Shown: positions 18,040-27,611, counted from the stretch's first letter. The stretch is 64,000 nucleotides of DNA from Corynebacterium yudongzhengii (GCF_003065405.1 NZ_CP026947.1:1054001-1118000), one strand, 5' to 3'. A program made the numbers and translations. The notes: generated from the letters alone by a model not told the origin.

Positions 18040-18945
18040 ATGTCGGAGATCCTGCGTCTGCTGCGCGCCCGCGAGTTCGCCGCGGCCGGCTACCTTATGG
18101 GGTGGAAGGTCGTGGGCCTGCTGCCGCGCCCGCTGGTCGCCCGCGTGTTTCGCTGGGCGGCCGATAAAGCCAGCGACGACGGCCGCGGCATGGAACAGCT
18201 GCGCCGGAACCTAACACGCGTGGTGGGTGCGGAAAACGTCACGCGCGCACTCGTGCGCGATGCCCTGCGCTCCTATGCCCGTTACTGGATGGAGGCGTTT
18301 CGCCTGCCGCGCATCGCCGCGGATCCCGACCTGCACCGGCGACTGACCGCCGGGGTGAGCGGGCGAGAGACCTTCGAGCGTTCGCTGGCGCGCGGGCGCG
18401 GGGTGATCCTCGTGCTGCCGCACACCGGCAACTGGGACATGGCGGGGATGTGGCTGGTGAAGAACTACACGTCCTTCGCCACCGTTGCCGAAAGAGTCAA
18501 GCCTGAGGCCTTGTATCAGGCGTTTGTGGACTACCGCGAGGAGCTCGGCTTCGAGGTGCTCGCGCACTCCGGCGACCGCCCGCCGTTTTCTCGCCTCAAG
18601 GAGGTGCTTATCGACGGCGGCGTCGTCTGCCTCCTCGGCGAGCGCGATCTCAAGCAGTCCGGCATCGAGGTGGAGTTCTTCGGCGAGACCGCGACCTTCC
18701 CGGCCGGCACCGCGCAGCTGGCGATCGAAACCGGAGCTAACATCCACGTCGTGCACGCCTGGTTCACCGACGACGGCTGGGGCCTGAAAGCCAACGAGCC
18801 GGTCGAGGTCACCACGGTGGCCGAGACCACCCAGCGCATCGCCGACGAGTTCGCCGAGAACATCCGCGCGCACCCCACCGACTGGCACATGCTGCAGCCG
18901 CTGTGGGTGGCGGACGTGCCGAAGAAGGCGAAAAAGGCGGACTAG
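18040..18945 (+). CDS. Phosphatidylinositol mannoside acyltransferase
   Basis: A 301-aa member of the LpxL/HtrB-like acyltransferase family. The catalytic HX4D motif is HTGNWD near residue 127, and a GERDLKQSGIEVEFFGE segment typical of the family follows. It transfers a palmitoyl group to the 2-linked mannose of PIM1/PIM2. ATG 18040 is preceded by AGGAAGG. It lies in the conserved pgsA-acyltransferase-pimA order with one base before pimA. Confidence 0.9.
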   Translation: MSEILRLLRAREFAAAGYLMGWKVVGLLPRPLVARVFRWAADKASDDGRGMEQLRRNLTRVVGAENVTRALVRDALRSYARYWMEAFRLPRIAADPDLHRRLTAGVSGRETFERSLARGRGVILVLPHTGNWDMAGMWLVKNYTSFATVAERVKPEALYQAFVDYREELGFEVLAHSGDRPPFSRLKEVLIDGGVVCLLGERDLKQSGIEVEFFGETATFPAGTAQLAIETGANIHVVHAWFTDDGWGLKANEPVEVTTVAETTQRIADEFAENIRAHPTDWHMLQPLWVADVPKKAKKAD

Positions 18946-18946
18946 C

Positions 18947-20023
18947 GTGCGCGTTGGAATCGTGTGTCCCTATTCTTTCGACCAACCGGGCGGGGTGCAG
19001 GCCCATGTCCTAGATCTCGCCGAGGCGCTGCGCGCACGGGGGCACTTCGTGCAGGTCATCGGTCCAGCACGAGAGTCCACCGAGCTTCCCGACTACGTCA
19101 TCAAAGGCGGGCGCTCCTTCCCGATCCGCTACAACGGCTCCGTCGCGCGCCTCGCCTTCGGCCCGCTGGTGCACCGCCGCGTGCAGAAGTTCCTCGCGCA
19201 GGGGCGTTTCGACGTCCTGCACATCCACGAACCCAACTCGCCGAGCTTTTCGCTGCACGCCCTGCTCGCCGCCCGCGGGCCCATCGTGGCGACGTATCAC
19301 GCATCGGCGGCGTCGTCTTTAGTCCTGCGGCTCGCTCGGCGCTGGCTCACGCCGTACTTGGAGAAGATTCGCGCGGGTATCGCGGTCTCCGAGCTGGCTC
19401 GGCGCTGGCAGGTCGAGCAGCTCGGCCGCGATCCCGTACTGATTCCCAACGGCATCGACACGGCGCGTTTTAGTGCTGCGCCGACAAGCTCTGAAAAGGT
19501 GGAGATCGTCTTCCTCGGGCGTATCGACGAGCCGCGCAAAGGCCTCGAGATCCTCCTGCGGGCGCTGGAGGGCTTAGAGCGCGAGGTGCGCGTCACCGTC
19601 ATCGGCGGGGGAGCGCACCGCGAGGTGCCGGGGGTAGATTTTGTGGGCCGCGTCAGCGAGGAAGACAAGGCCCGCATCCTCGGGCGTGCCGATATCTACG
19701 TGGCCCCGAACACCGGCGGCGAGTCCTTCGGCATCGTCCTCGTCGAGGCGATGGCGGCCGGATGCGCGGTTGTGGCCAGCGACCTGGAGGCTTTTGCCCG
19801 CGTACTCGACGGCGCCGGCCGGCTTTTTCCCGTCGGTTCGACCGAGGATTTGACCGCTGAGCTGCGGAAACTTATCGACGACCCCGCCGCCCGCCGCACG
19901 CTTATCGAGAAAGGGCGCCGCCGTGCGCATCGCTTCGACTGGGACACCGTCGCGGGGCAGGTGCTGCGTGTCTACGAGACGGTCGCCGACGGTACCACGG
20001 TGGGGGTGGAAAAGAGGCGATGA
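18947..20023 (+). CDS. pimA: Phosphatidyl-myo-inositol mannosyltransferase PimA
   Basis: A 358-aa GT4-family GT-B glycosyltransferase. It transfers the first mannose from GDP-mannose to the 2-position of phosphatidylinositol on the inner membrane face. N-terminal FDQPGGVQAHV binds the acceptor. HIHEPNSPSFS, LGRIDEPRKGLE and the EX7E motif GGESFGIVLVEAMAAG form the donor site. GTG start, normal length. Overlaps the next gene by 4 bp (ATGA). Confidence 0.95.
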   Translation: MRVGIVCPYSFDQPGGVQAHVLDLAEALRARGHFVQVIGPARESTELPDYVIKGGRSFPIRYNGSVARLAFGPLVHRRVQKFLAQGRFDVLHIHEPNSPSFSLHALLAARGPIVATYHASAASSLVLRLARRWLTPYLEKIRAGIAVSELARRWQVEQLGRDPVLIPNGIDTARFSAAPTSSEKVEIVFLGRIDEPRKGLEILLRALEGLEREVRVTVIGGGAHREVPGVDFVGRVSEEDKARILGRADIYVAPNTGGESFGIVLVEAMAAGCAVVASDLEAFARVLDGAGRLFPVGSTEDLTAELRKLIDDPAARRTLIEKGRRRAHRFDWDTVAGQVLRVYETVADGTTVGVEKRR

Positions 20024-20469
20024 TGTGGCTCTGGTTCCTACTCGCTCTGGTCGTGGTCGTGGCGCTGATGTGGGCCTACTTCACTGCCCAGCGGCTCAAC
20101 CGGCTGCATATCCGTACCGACGCCGCGCGCTGGGCGCTGGAGGCCGCACTCGATCGCCGGGCGGGGGTGTTGGCGGCGTTGCGGCCGTCGGCAAGCGAGG
20201 TGGCCGCAGGCGTCGAAGCGCTCCGTCTCAGCCCCCGCGGCCTTGGCGAGCGCGCCGCGGCGGAGCGTCGGGTGGAGGAGGAGATTGCGCTCATCGACGA
20301 TCCGCCGGCCATCCTTGTCGATGCGACCACCCGCGTGCGTTTGGCGCAGCGTTTTTATAACGAGGCTGTCGCCGATACGCGGGCGCTGCGTTTGCGGCCG
20401 GTGGTGCGAGCGTGTCGGTTGGCTGGTTCGGCGCCGCTGCCGGAGTTCTTCGAGATCAGTGGGGGTTGA
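20020..20469 (+). CDS. Conserved membrane-anchored protein downstream of pimA
   Basis: A 149-aa protein with one N-terminal helix (WLWFLLALVVVVALMWAYF) followed by a charged helical domain (WALEAALDRRAGVLAAL, RRVEEEIALIDD, RLAQRFYNEAVADTRAL) ending PLPEFFEI. The layout resembles LemA-like proteins. From memory it also resembles the N-terminal module of the mycobacterial protein next to pimA that continues into a Nudix domain, which is absent here. The start overlaps pimA by 4 bp. Function unknown. Confidence 0.7.
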   Translation: MMWLWFLLALVVVVALMWAYFTAQRLNRLHIRTDAARWALEAALDRRAGVLAALRPSASEVAAGVEALRLSPRGLGERAAAERRVEEEIALIDDPPAILVDATTRVRLAQRFYNEAVADTRALRLRPVVRACRLAGSAPLPEFFEISGG

Positions 20470-20505
20470 GGGGGTTGGGCTAACCGAAACTGCGTGGCTG
20501 CTCAA

Positions 20506-20524
20506 CAAAACCCGTTCAACGGGT
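20506..20524 (-). terminator. Possible terminator after the toxin/immunity remnant
   Basis: On the minus strand the stem ACCCGT / ACGGGT (three-base loop) is followed by TTTTG. It is short, so support is moderate. Confidence 0.45.
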
Positions 20525-20540
20525 CTAGGACCCCTGCCGC

Positions 20541-20702
20541 TCAAGCATCCTTAAAGCTTCCTTCTGAGTAGGCTTCGTCCAACAGTCCAGATACAGCAAA
20601 TTCGGGTTCTCCTGCTGTGAGATTCCCTTGGGATAAAGCTGCGTCAACCGACGAAGGGAGAAGCGCTCTCATCTGCCAATAAATCTCATCGTCGCTTAAC
20701 AT
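20541..20702 (-). pseudogene. Probable immunity gene remnant next to the MuF-EndoU pseudogene
   Basis: A 53-codon open frame starts with ATG inside the last 17 bases of the toxin remnant, the overlapping arrangement usual for toxin-immunity pairs. It is acidic and begins MLSDDEIYWQ, with a short GEPEFAVSGLLDEAY segment. Known EndoU immunity proteins are longer, so it is probably cut short at its 3' end. I infer the role from position and acidity; I do not recognise the family. Confidence 0.4.
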
Positions 20703-21812
20703 TCTTGCCCCACTCCTTTAGAAGTTGGGGCTCTGGGTAGGCCGTCTTGAAGGTCATGACACCGTCAGGGAGTACGTTGTATTCCACCCTGATCATCTCT
20801 TTACCCAAACAACACGTTTAACCCTTTTAGCTGCATAAAACTCCGGTTCTTCCAAGACATCTCTCACCGCGTCGACTATCTGCTGGTTTCGCCAGTTTCT
20901 ATCGAATCTAGAAGCACCCGTACGCATAGAATCCCACCTGTGCCCTTAAGATAACCCTTCTCCATGAGGCCTGCCCTCACCATTACGGCCGGGCTGATCC
21001 TTCCACCCGTTGAGCACGTGGCCGGGCATCTTGTCTAACGGTGGTAGCCTCTCGCCTTTGAATACCTGCGAGAACCCACCCTTGGTGTACTTCGGCACCT
21101 TCGCATACAGGGTTAACGGCCATTCTTGCCCCTCGGCCTGCTGTTTCGACGCACGGCGATAGTGTTCCCACGCCGCCGCATTCGGCGGATAGCCCAACTC
21201 GCGCGACAACACCTGGTAACGCTTTCTCAGATCGCAATTAATCCGCGGTAGATCGGACTCGTCGCGCTGGCACTCGATACCCAGACACTGGCATCCGGGA
21301 TGATGCTTATTCGCGCGGCCTACCGCCTCGCGTGTATAAACCGCACCGCGGGAGGCGAGCATGAAACAAAACCCACACGCCCCGGGCGCTGGGATACGAG
21401 CAAACGCCCTACCTCCTAGGGTTGCCTCTTCGTCTGTGGGAAGCGCCACGAGGCGGGCGACCACACTATCCAGTGCAGTTTTCGCCTGAGCCCGCAATAC
21501 TGGATCAGCCTTAGAGTGGTAGAGAAGTATAGCCCGGAGCTGGGTTCTTCTTCGCTCTACTTCTTTATCCGGAGGGGCGCGATCCGGAAACCCTTGCCCT
21601 TTCAACTCATCGCTGAACGAGCGCGAGAGCACTAAGTACTCCACCGCGGCGTAGCCCGCCTGTTCTCCGTACCGATCGGCGAGGCCGGCGATGTCCTTTC
21701 TTAACTCGTCGCTTGTAATCACGTCTTCGCCCTGGCGTGCCCACCACCGGGCGAGTTCCTGCTGCGCCAATAAACGCAGATAATCCAGCGCTTGTGTGTA
21801 CTCATCGGCCAC
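20686..21812 (-). pseudogene. MuF-like phage head protein fused to an EndoU RNase toxin domain, inactivated
   Basis: The first 288 codons encode a phage minor-head (MuF/VG15-type) protein: a helical N-terminus, then a Cys/His segment (ACGFCFMLASRG, HHPGCQCLG). The C-terminus starts an EndoU-like nuclease fold at PGHVLNGW. A TAA at 20946-20948 interrupts the frame. The same frame continues with GHRWDS, then NQQIVDAVRDVLEEP, and stops at 20793. A one-base frame change then gives IRVEYNVLPDGVMTFKTAYP, the expected end of a bacterial EndoU domain. The two His residues (HVLNG, GHRW) and the TAYP end match the family. No other phage genes are near, so this is a decayed stand-alone polymorphic toxin. 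Confidence 0.75.
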
Positions 21813-22544
21813 CGCCTGCCCCCGATCAAGATTCGATCACCTGTTCTAAAGTTAGCATGGCATACTGCCTCGGGCAATAGGGGAAAGCCTCCAAAAGGTA
21901 CGTATGTTCCCGTCTGCCGTTGCTCGATTCAGTTTGATTGTTAGCGGATGTCGACACCGTTGATACGTGAAAAGTCGATTCGCCCAACCCCGCAACAGTC
22001 CTCGGTAGTGTGGATCCCATGACTGATATTCGGGACATTCTCAGCCTCGAGCGTCTCGACGCCGACATCTACCGGGGCACCGCCGTGGAATCCGTGCTGC
22101 CCCGCACGTTCGGCGGGCAGGTCGCCGCGCAGGCGTTGGTCGCGGCAACGCGTACCGTCGAAAAGAAAGACGTGCACTCGCTGCACGGTTATTTCGTCCG
22201 CCCGGGTCGCGCGTCGGAGCCGACGATTTTCCTCGTCGATCGCATCCGGGATGGGCGTAGTTTCGCCACCCGCAAGGTCAGCGCCGTGCAAAACGGCGAG
22301 ACGATCTTCGAGATGCAGGCCTCTTTCCACCGCAACGATGACGTCGGCCCGGAGCACTCGGACCTCATGCGCACCGTGCCCGCCCCGGAGGAGATCGGCC
22401 GCGACGATCGCACCTTGCCGGATACCTCGCGGGCGTTATTAGAGGAGTGGAAGGACTGGGACATCCGGATCGTCCCCTCGGACCAGTACGAGCACAACAA
22501 GTACGGGGCTGATGCAGGAACGGGTGACAGGTTGGGTTTTCTGT

Positions 22545-23441
22545 TCAGGCCGCTAGAGTCAGGGCCTGGGTCAGTAGTTTCTCCTCGAACTTGACCGGGG
22601 TCAATTTCCCGAGTTCCTTCTGCTTCCTTCTTCGGTGATAAGTCCTCTCGATCCACCGGACTATAGAGCTCCGAAGTTCCTCGCGGGTGGCCCAGGGCTT
22701 CGCGTCGAGGACGTTGTTCTGCAGCAGGCTGAAGAAGCTCTCCATCGCGGCATTGTCTCCGGCAGCACCGACTCTGCCCATCGAGCCGACCAGGCTGTGA
22801 TGCTCCAGAGCCCGGAGGAACTTCTTTGCTCGAAATTGAGACCCGCGGTCGCTGTGGACTATGCATCCGCCCACCTCAGCGCCAGATCGAGCCCTGTTCG
22901 CCACGGCGTTATTCAGGGCCCGCACCGCCAATGAGGACTTCATCCTGGTGTCGATGGAATAGCCGATGATCCGCCTGGAGCAGGCGTCTTTGATCGCGCA
23001 CAGATACAGCTTGCCCTCACCGGTGTGGTGTTCGGTGATATCGGTGAACCACACTTCGTTGACTTTCTTCACGGTGCTGAACTGCCGCTGCACCAAATCA
23101 TCGTGGACCGGTGGCCCGGGGCGGGTTCCCTTGCCCTTCTTACGCTTGCTGATCACCGAGAACACGCCCTGAGAGGCGCAGAGCCGCCAGGCGGTGCGGT
23201 GGGCCATGTGGACCCCGGCGACCTCCTCCACGGTGTCGGCCAGGTATCGGTACCCGAACTCAGGATCATCACGGTGAGCATCGATCAGGGCATTGAGCCG
23301 GTGGGCCTCTTCCCATTCGGCGTCGGTGATGGGGTTGGCCAGCCACCGGTAATAGGGCTGGCGGGTGATCTTCAGCACCCGGCACGTCACCGCCACAGGG
23401 ATTCCTGAAGCGGCGAGATCGCGGACGAGCGGGTACTTCAT
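22545..23441 (-). CDS. IS3-family transposase OrfB (DDE integrase domain)
   Basis: A 298-aa transposase subunit. An N-terminal HTH_21-like region (RQPYYRWLA) is followed by an rve integrase core: the first Asp in WFTDITEH, the second in HSDRGSQF, and Glu in AMESFFSLLQ. Its ATG overlaps the orfA stop by 4 bp (ATGA), next to an AAAA run, so it is made either by coupling or by a programmed -1 frameshift giving OrfAB. Confidence 0.93.
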   Translation of the reverse strand: MKYPLVRDLAASGIPVAVTCRVLKITRQPYYRWLANPITDAEWEEAHRLNALIDAHRDDPEFGYRYLADTVEEVAGVHMAHRTAWRLCASQGVFSVISKRKKGKGTRPGPPVHDDLVQRQFSTVKKVNEVWFTDITEHHTGEGKLYLCAIKDACSRRIIGYSIDTRMKSSLAVRALNNAVANRARSGAEVGGCIVHSDRGSQFRAKKFLRALEHHSLVGSMGRVGAAGDNAAMESFFSLLQNNVLDAKPWATREELRSSIVRWIERTYHRRRKQKELGKLTPVKFEEKLLTQALTLAA

Positions 23442-23743
23442 TTTGACGGGATCTGAGCTTGGCCGAAGTAGGCAGCAGCCCGTCGCATCACCTCCAGCTC
23501 CTGCTCCAGGGTGCGGTTGCGGCGGCGCAGGGCGCGCAGCTCGTCCCTCTCCTCAGTGGTCAGGCCAGGTTTGCGGTCATTGGGGTTTCCGGCGTCCAGT
23601 TCGGCCTGGCGGACCCATTTGCGGATGGTCCCTTCATGCAGACCGAAATCAGCAGCTACTTCGGCCAGCGTGGTGTTCTCGTCCCTGTTCTGGGCAACGC
23701 GGACCACATCGTCGCGGAACTCTTTGGGATACGGCTTGGGCAT
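23438..23743 (-). CDS. IS3-family transposase OrfA (HTH protein)
   Basis: A 101-aa DNA-binding subunit. It starts MPKPYPKEFRDDVV, with a helix-turn-helix (TLAEVAADFGLHEGTIRKWVRQ) and a C-terminal leucine-zipper-like coiled coil (ELRALRRRNRTLEQELEVMRRA). It binds the terminal inverted repeats. Confidence 0.93.
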   Translation of the reverse strand: MPKPYPKEFRDDVVRVAQNRDENTTLAEVAADFGLHEGTIRKWVRQAELDAGNPNDRKPGLTTEERDELRALRRRNRTLEQELEVMRRAAAYFGQAQIPSK

Positions 23744-24173
23744 GATGACAATCCTTCCAGGCCCGGGGTAACCGAGCCAGATCAGTTGTCACCTATCCCT
23801 GCATCAGCCCCTACACCCCGAGCCAGCAGGTGGTGTGGTTCCGTTCGCGTCGGCGCCTGCCGGATGATTTGACGTTCCACGTCTGCACCTTGGCCTACAT
23901 GTCGGACATGACGCTTCTGCATTCTTCCCTGGTGCCGCATCCAGGCCATAAGGTGCAGATGGCCTCGCTCGACCACGCGATGTGGTTTTTGCGCCCGTTC
24001 CGGGCAGACGAGTGGTTGCTTTATGATCAGGTGTCGCCGTCGGCAGCCGGCGGCCGTGCGTTGACCCACGGCCGGATCTTTGACGCGCAGGGCCGCCTCG
24101 TCGCTATGGTCACCCAGGAGGGACTGACGCGCACCCACCGCGACCAGTAGGGGTCGGAGAAAAATAGGCTGCG

Positions 24174-24179
24174 TATACT
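24174..24179 (+). promoter_or_regulatory. Probable -10 element of the yebC-ruv operon
   Basis: TATACT lies 37 bp before the yebC ATG. A clear -35 is not visible, as is common in corynebacterial promoters. Confidence 0.4.
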
Positions 24180-24215
24180 CGTTTCCGTTCTCTAGCGCGA
24201 AAGGACGCTGAATTC

Positions 24216-24968
24216 ATGGCAGGGCATTCCAAGTGGGCGACCACGAAGCATAAGAAGGCTGCGAACGATAAGAAGCGCAGTAAAGAGTGGGCGAAGCTCG
24301 TGAAGAACATCGAGGTGGCCGCACGCACCGGGGGCGGCGATCCGGCGGGCAACCCGACTCTGGATGACATGATCAAGAAGGCCAAGAAGGCCTCGGTCCC
24401 CGGTGACAACATCGAGCGTGCCCGCAAGCGCGGCGCCGGCGAGGAAGAAGGCGGCGCGAACTGGGAGCAGACCACCTACGAGGGCTACGGCCCGAACGGC
24501 GTGGCCATGCTCATCGAGTGCTTGACTGATAACCGCAACCGCGCCGCCGCCGAGGTGCGCACCGCGATGAACAAGAACAACGGCAACCTAGGCGAGTCCG
24601 GCTCCGTGTCCTACCTGTTCACGCGCATTGGCTACGTCGTCATCCCCAAGGGGGACTTGGAAGAAGACGACGTGTTGGCCGCCGTGCTCGAGGACGGCGC
24701 CGAGGAAGTCACCCTCAACGGCGAGTTCTTCGAGATCGTCTGCCAGCCGAGCGACGTCCCGAACGTCCGCCAGGCCCTCGAGAAGGAAAACATCGACGTC
24801 GAAGACTCCGGCATCGACTTCCGCGCCTCGGTCCAAGTTCCGCTGGAGCTCGAGGACGCCAAGAAGGTCCAGAAGCTGATCGACGCCCTCGAGGACTCCG
24901 ACGATGTCCAGGACGTCCACACCAACATGGAGCTTTCTGACGAGGTGCTCGCGGAGCTCAACTCCTAG
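24216..24968 (+). CDS. YebC/PmpR-family protein
   Basis: A 250-aa protein with the invariant start [14 protein letters not shown], then [13 protein letters not shown] and [19 protein letters not shown]. The family was first described as transcriptional regulators; more recent work assigns some members a role in relieving ribosome stalling at proline-rich sequences. It is placed directly before ruvC, as in most actinobacteria and proteobacteria. Confidence 0.95.
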   Translation: MAGHSKWATTKHKKAANDKKRSKEWAKLVKNIEVAARTGGGDPAGNPTLDDMIKKAKKASVPGDNIERARKRGAGEEEGGANWEQTTYEGYGPNGVAMLIECLTDNRNRAAAEVRTAMNKNNGNLGESGSVSYLFTRIGYVVIPKGDLEEDDVLAAVLEDGAEEVTLNGEFFEIVCQPSDVPNVRQALEKENIDVEDSGIDFRASVQVPLELEDAKKVQKLIDALEDSDDVQDVHTNMELSDEVLAELNS

Positions 24969-24985
24969 ATCGCGGGGCTGAGGAC

Positions 24986-25549
24986 GTGAACCTGGAGGGT
25001 TTGCGGGTCATGGGCATCGACCCGGGGCTGACTCGCTGTGGGCTGTCGGTGGTGCAGGCCGGACGGGGCCGGGCAGTCATTCCGGTGGCTGTCGGCGTCG
25101 TGCGCACCCCCAGCGACGCGGAGCTCGGCAACCGGCTCACCCGCATCTCCGATGCGGTGGAGGAGTGGTTGGACGACTACCGCCCCGACGTCGTCGCCAT
25201 CGAGCGCCTCTTCGAGCGCGGCAACGTTTCGACGGTCATGTACACCGCCCACGCCGTCGGAGTGCTCATCCTGGCGGCCGCGCGGCGCGACATACCCGTG
25301 CACCACTACACGCCGTCGGAGGTCAAAAAGGCGATCTCCGGCAACGGGCGGGCCGACAAACAGCAGATGACCACGATGATCACCCGCATCCTCGGCCTTT
25401 CTGAGGCCCCGAAGCCGGCGGATGCCGCCGACGCTTTGGCGCTGGCGGTCTGCCACTGCTGGCGGGCCCCGGCCTTGGCCCGCGAGAAGCAGGTGGCAGC
25501 CCGCACTCGGGAGTTCAAGCGCAGACTAGAGCAAAGGAGCAAGCAGTGA
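24986..25549 (+). CDS. ruvC: Holliday junction endonuclease RuvC
   Basis: A 187-aa resolvase. The catalytic acidic residues are visible in [20 protein letters not shown] and [12 protein letters not shown]. It nicks Holliday junctions symmetrically within RuvAB-bound DNA during recombinational repair. GTG start after GAGGAC. Its last four bases overlap ruvA. Confidence 0.96.
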   Translation: MNLEGLRVMGIDPGLTRCGLSVVQAGRGRAVIPVAVGVVRTPSDAELGNRLTRISDAVEEWLDDYRPDVVAIERLFERGNVSTVMYTAHAVGVLILAAARRDIPVHHYTPSEVKKAISGNGRADKQQMTTMITRILGLSEAPKPADAADALALAVCHCWRAPALAREKQVAARTREFKRRLEQRSKQ

Positions 25550-26157
25550 TCGCCTCGCTGAACGGCGAAGTCGTCTCGATCGCCCCGGATCACGCCGTCA
25601 TGGAGTGCGCGGGGGTGGGCTACCAGTTCTTGGCGACGCCGCGCACCCTCGCCCGCCTGCGTCGCGGCGAGAACACCCGGGTGCTCACCCACCTGGCGGT
25701 GCGCGAAGACGCCATGACCCTCTACGGCTTCGTCTCCGATGAAGAGCGACGCATGTTTCTCTTGCTGCAGACGCTCTCCGGGATGGGCCCGAAGTTGGCG
25801 CTGGCGGTGATTGGCACCTTAGAGCCGGCGGAGATCTCCACGGCCGTGACCAACCAGGACGCTAAGACGCTGCAGACGGTGCCGGGCGTGGGCAAGCGGA
25901 TGGCGGACCGGATGGTCGTCGAGCTCAAGGATAAAGTCAGCGAGTACCTCCCGTCCGAGCCCAGCCCCGACACCGGCCCGGCGCTCGACCCGCAGGCCAC
26001 CCAGGTCGCCGCGCAGGTCACCGAGGCCCTGGTGGGGCTCGGCTTCACCGAACGGGTGGCCACCCCGGCCGTCGAGCTCGTGCTGGCGGCGGAACCGGAG
26101 CTTAATACCTCCGCGGCGCTGAAGAAGGCGCTCGCCTCTTTAGGAAAGAACAAGTAA
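25546..26157 (+). CDS. ruvA: Holliday junction branch-migration protein RuvA
   Basis: A 203-aa protein that binds four-way junctions as a tetramer and loads RuvB. Domain I is an OB fold ([12 protein letters not shown]), domain II holds two helix-hairpin-helix motifs ([16 protein letters not shown] and [16 protein letters not shown]), and domain III at the C-terminus contacts RuvB (ALVGLGFTE). Normal length. Confidence 0.97.
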   Translation: MIASLNGEVVSIAPDHAVMECAGVGYQFLATPRTLARLRRGENTRVLTHLAVREDAMTLYGFVSDEERRMFLLLQTLSGMGPKLALAVIGTLEPAEISTAVTNQDAKTLQTVPGVGKRMADRMVVELKDKVSEYLPSEPSPDTGPALDPQATQVAAQVTEALVGLGFTERVATPAVELVLAAEPELNTSAALKKALASLGKNK

Positions 26158-26170
26158 AGGAGCCGAGAAG

Positions 26171-27217
26171 ATGTCGGACATCGAACGCACCGAGTTCGAG
26201 GTACCCGAATCGCCCGTGGATCCGCACCGCCACCAGGGGGATACGGACCTGGAGAAGTCGCTGCGCCCGAAGTCCCTCAACGACTTCATCGGCCAGCCGA
26301 AGGTCCGCGAGCAGCTCCACCTCGTGCTCTCCGGCGCCCGACAGCGCGGTGTCACCCCCGATCACATCCTGCTCTCCGGCCCGCCGGGGCTGGGCAAGAC
26401 CACCATGGCGATGATCGTGGCGCAGGAGCTCGGCACGTCGCTGCGCATGACCTCCGGGCCCGCCCTGGAGCGCGCGGGTGATCTGGCGGCGATGCTCTCC
26501 AACATCATGGAGGGCGACGTGTTGTTTATCGACGAGATCCACCGCATCGCCCGTCCCGCCGAGGAGATGCTGTACATGGCGATGGAGGACTTCCGGATCG
26601 ACGTGATCGTCGGCAAGGGCCCCGGAGCCACGTCGATCCCCCTCGAGATCCCGCCGTTTACCCTGGTCGGCGCCACCACGCGCGCGGGCATGCTCACCGG
26701 CCCGCTGCGCGATCGCTTCGGCTTTACCGCGCAGATGGAGTTCTACGACACCGAGGACCTCACCCAGGTGGTCACCCGCGCGGCGGCGATCCTCGGGGTG
26801 GATATTGCCGACGACGCCGCCGTCGAGATCGCCTCGCGCTCCCGGGGCACACCGCGTATCGCGAACCGGTTGTTGCGCCGAGTGCGCGACTACGCCGACG
26901 TGCATGCCGACGGCCACGTCGACTTGGACGCCACCCGGGGCGCGCTCGAGGTCTTCGACGTCGACGATCTAGGCCTCGACCGCCTCGACCGGGCGGTACT
27001 CGACGCCCTGATTCGGGGGCACGGCGGCGGGCCGGTCGGCGTGAACACCCTGGCGATCGCCGTGGGGGAGGAGTCCACCACCGTCGAGGAGGTCTGCGAG
27101 CCCTACCTGGTGCGCGCTGGCCTCATGTCCCGCACGGGGCGCGGCCGCGTGGCGACGGCCGCCGCCTGGTACCATCTCGGCCTCACTCCGCCGGAGGGCA
27201 CGCCGGGAGCCCTATAG
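26171..27217 (+). CDS. ruvB: Holliday junction DNA helicase RuvB
   Basis: A 348-aa AAA+ motor that drives branch migration with RuvA. Walker A is GPPGLGKTT, Walker B is LFIDEIHR, sensor I is GATTRAG, the Arg finger lies in GPLRDRFG, and a winged-helix DNA-binding domain ends the protein (RTGRGRVAT). Confidence 0.98.
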   Translation: MSDIERTEFEVPESPVDPHRHQGDTDLEKSLRPKSLNDFIGQPKVREQLHLVLSGARQRGVTPDHILLSGPPGLGKTTMAMIVAQELGTSLRMTSGPALERAGDLAAMLSNIMEGDVLFIDEIHRIARPAEEMLYMAMEDFRIDVIVGKGPGATSIPLEIPPFTLVGATTRAGMLTGPLRDRFGFTAQMEFYDTEDLTQVVTRAAAILGVDIADDAAVEIASRSRGTPRIANRLLRRVRDYADVHADGHVDLDATRGALEVFDVDDLGLDRLDRAVLDALIRGHGGGPVGVNTLAIAVGEESTTVEEVCEPYLVRAGLMSRTGRGRVATAAAWYHLGLTPPEGTPGAL

Positions 27218-27263
27218 AATGCGCGTTTAGAATGAGCGCGGCCATCTGGCACACTGGGCGTCT

Positions 27264-27611
27264 ATGGAGATCATTGTTTTTCTTGTCATTATCGCCCTGT
27301 TTTTCATTCCTTCGTTCCTGATGATGCGCAAACAGCGCCAGCACCAGGCGGAGATAACCAAGCTGCAGGAGGCCTTGGGTGTCGACGACTACGTCATCAC
27401 CGCCGCCGGTCTCCACGGAAGGATCGCGGATCTCGCGGAGACCACCGTCGATCTGGAGGTCGCGCCGGGGACCATCATCACGATGGAGCGCGCCGGCGTT
27501 ATGCGCAACGTCACCCAGGAAAACCGCCAGGTAGAGGCGCAGAAGACGGAGGAGATCACCGACAACGAGCCGGAAGATGGCTCGGGTGAGCACCCCGAGA
27601 ATTTCCGATGA
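27264..27611 (+). CDS. yajC: Preprotein translocase accessory subunit YajC
   Basis: A 115-aa single-pass membrane protein. The N-terminal helix (IIVFLVIIALFFIPSFLMM) is followed by the YajC core (QEALGVDDYVITAAGLHGRI, TVDLEVAPGTIITMERAGVMRNV) and an acidic tail. It associates with SecDF and the Sec/YidC complex. It is first in a yajC-secD-secF unit. Confidence 0.94.
   Translation: MEIIVFLVIIALFFIPSFLMMRKQRQHQAEITKLQEALGVDDYVITAAGLHGRIADLAETTVDLEVAPGTIITMERAGVMRNVTQENRQVEAQKTEEITDNEPEDGSGEHPENFR

Larger units (their letters stand above)
22505..23811 (-). mobile_element. Complete IS3-family insertion sequence (1307 bp) with 3-bp TAC target duplication
   Basis: The ends are inverted repeats: left GGGGCTGATGCAGG..GGTGACA and right (reverse complement) GGGGCTGATGCAGG..GGTGACA, with four mismatches over about 26 bp. 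TAC occurs directly on both sides (22502-22504 and 23812-23814). Two overlapping minus-strand frames, orfA and orfB, are intact. The element looks recent and functional. Confidence 0.95.
22019..24150 (+). pseudogene. tesB: Acyl-CoA thioesterase II, split by an IS3-family element
   Basis: The 5' part (22019-22504, 162 codons) encodes the first hot-dog domain of TesB (TFGGQVAAQAL, SLHGYFVRPG, DGRSFATRKVSAVQ). The 3' part (23815-24150, 111 codons) encodes the second (FRSRRRLPDDL, ASLDHAMWF, EWLLYDQVSPSA, GRIFDAQGRLVA). Removing 22505-23811 and one copy of the duplicated TAC restores one frame of about 273 aa reading EHNKY-TPSQQ across the junction. The enzyme would hydrolyse medium and long acyl-CoAs. 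The split gene almost certainly makes no active product. Confidence 0.93.

Noticed and set aside
20465..20485. DtxR-like iron box
   Set aside because: About 14 of 19 bases fit the consensus, but it lies at the end of a gene with no start codon downstream on that strand and no iron gene nearby.
20686..21812. Prophage remnant
   Set aside because: Only the head-protein gene is present, with no terminase, portal, capsid, integrase or att-like repeats, and core genes adjoin both sides. A captured stand-alone toxin fits better.
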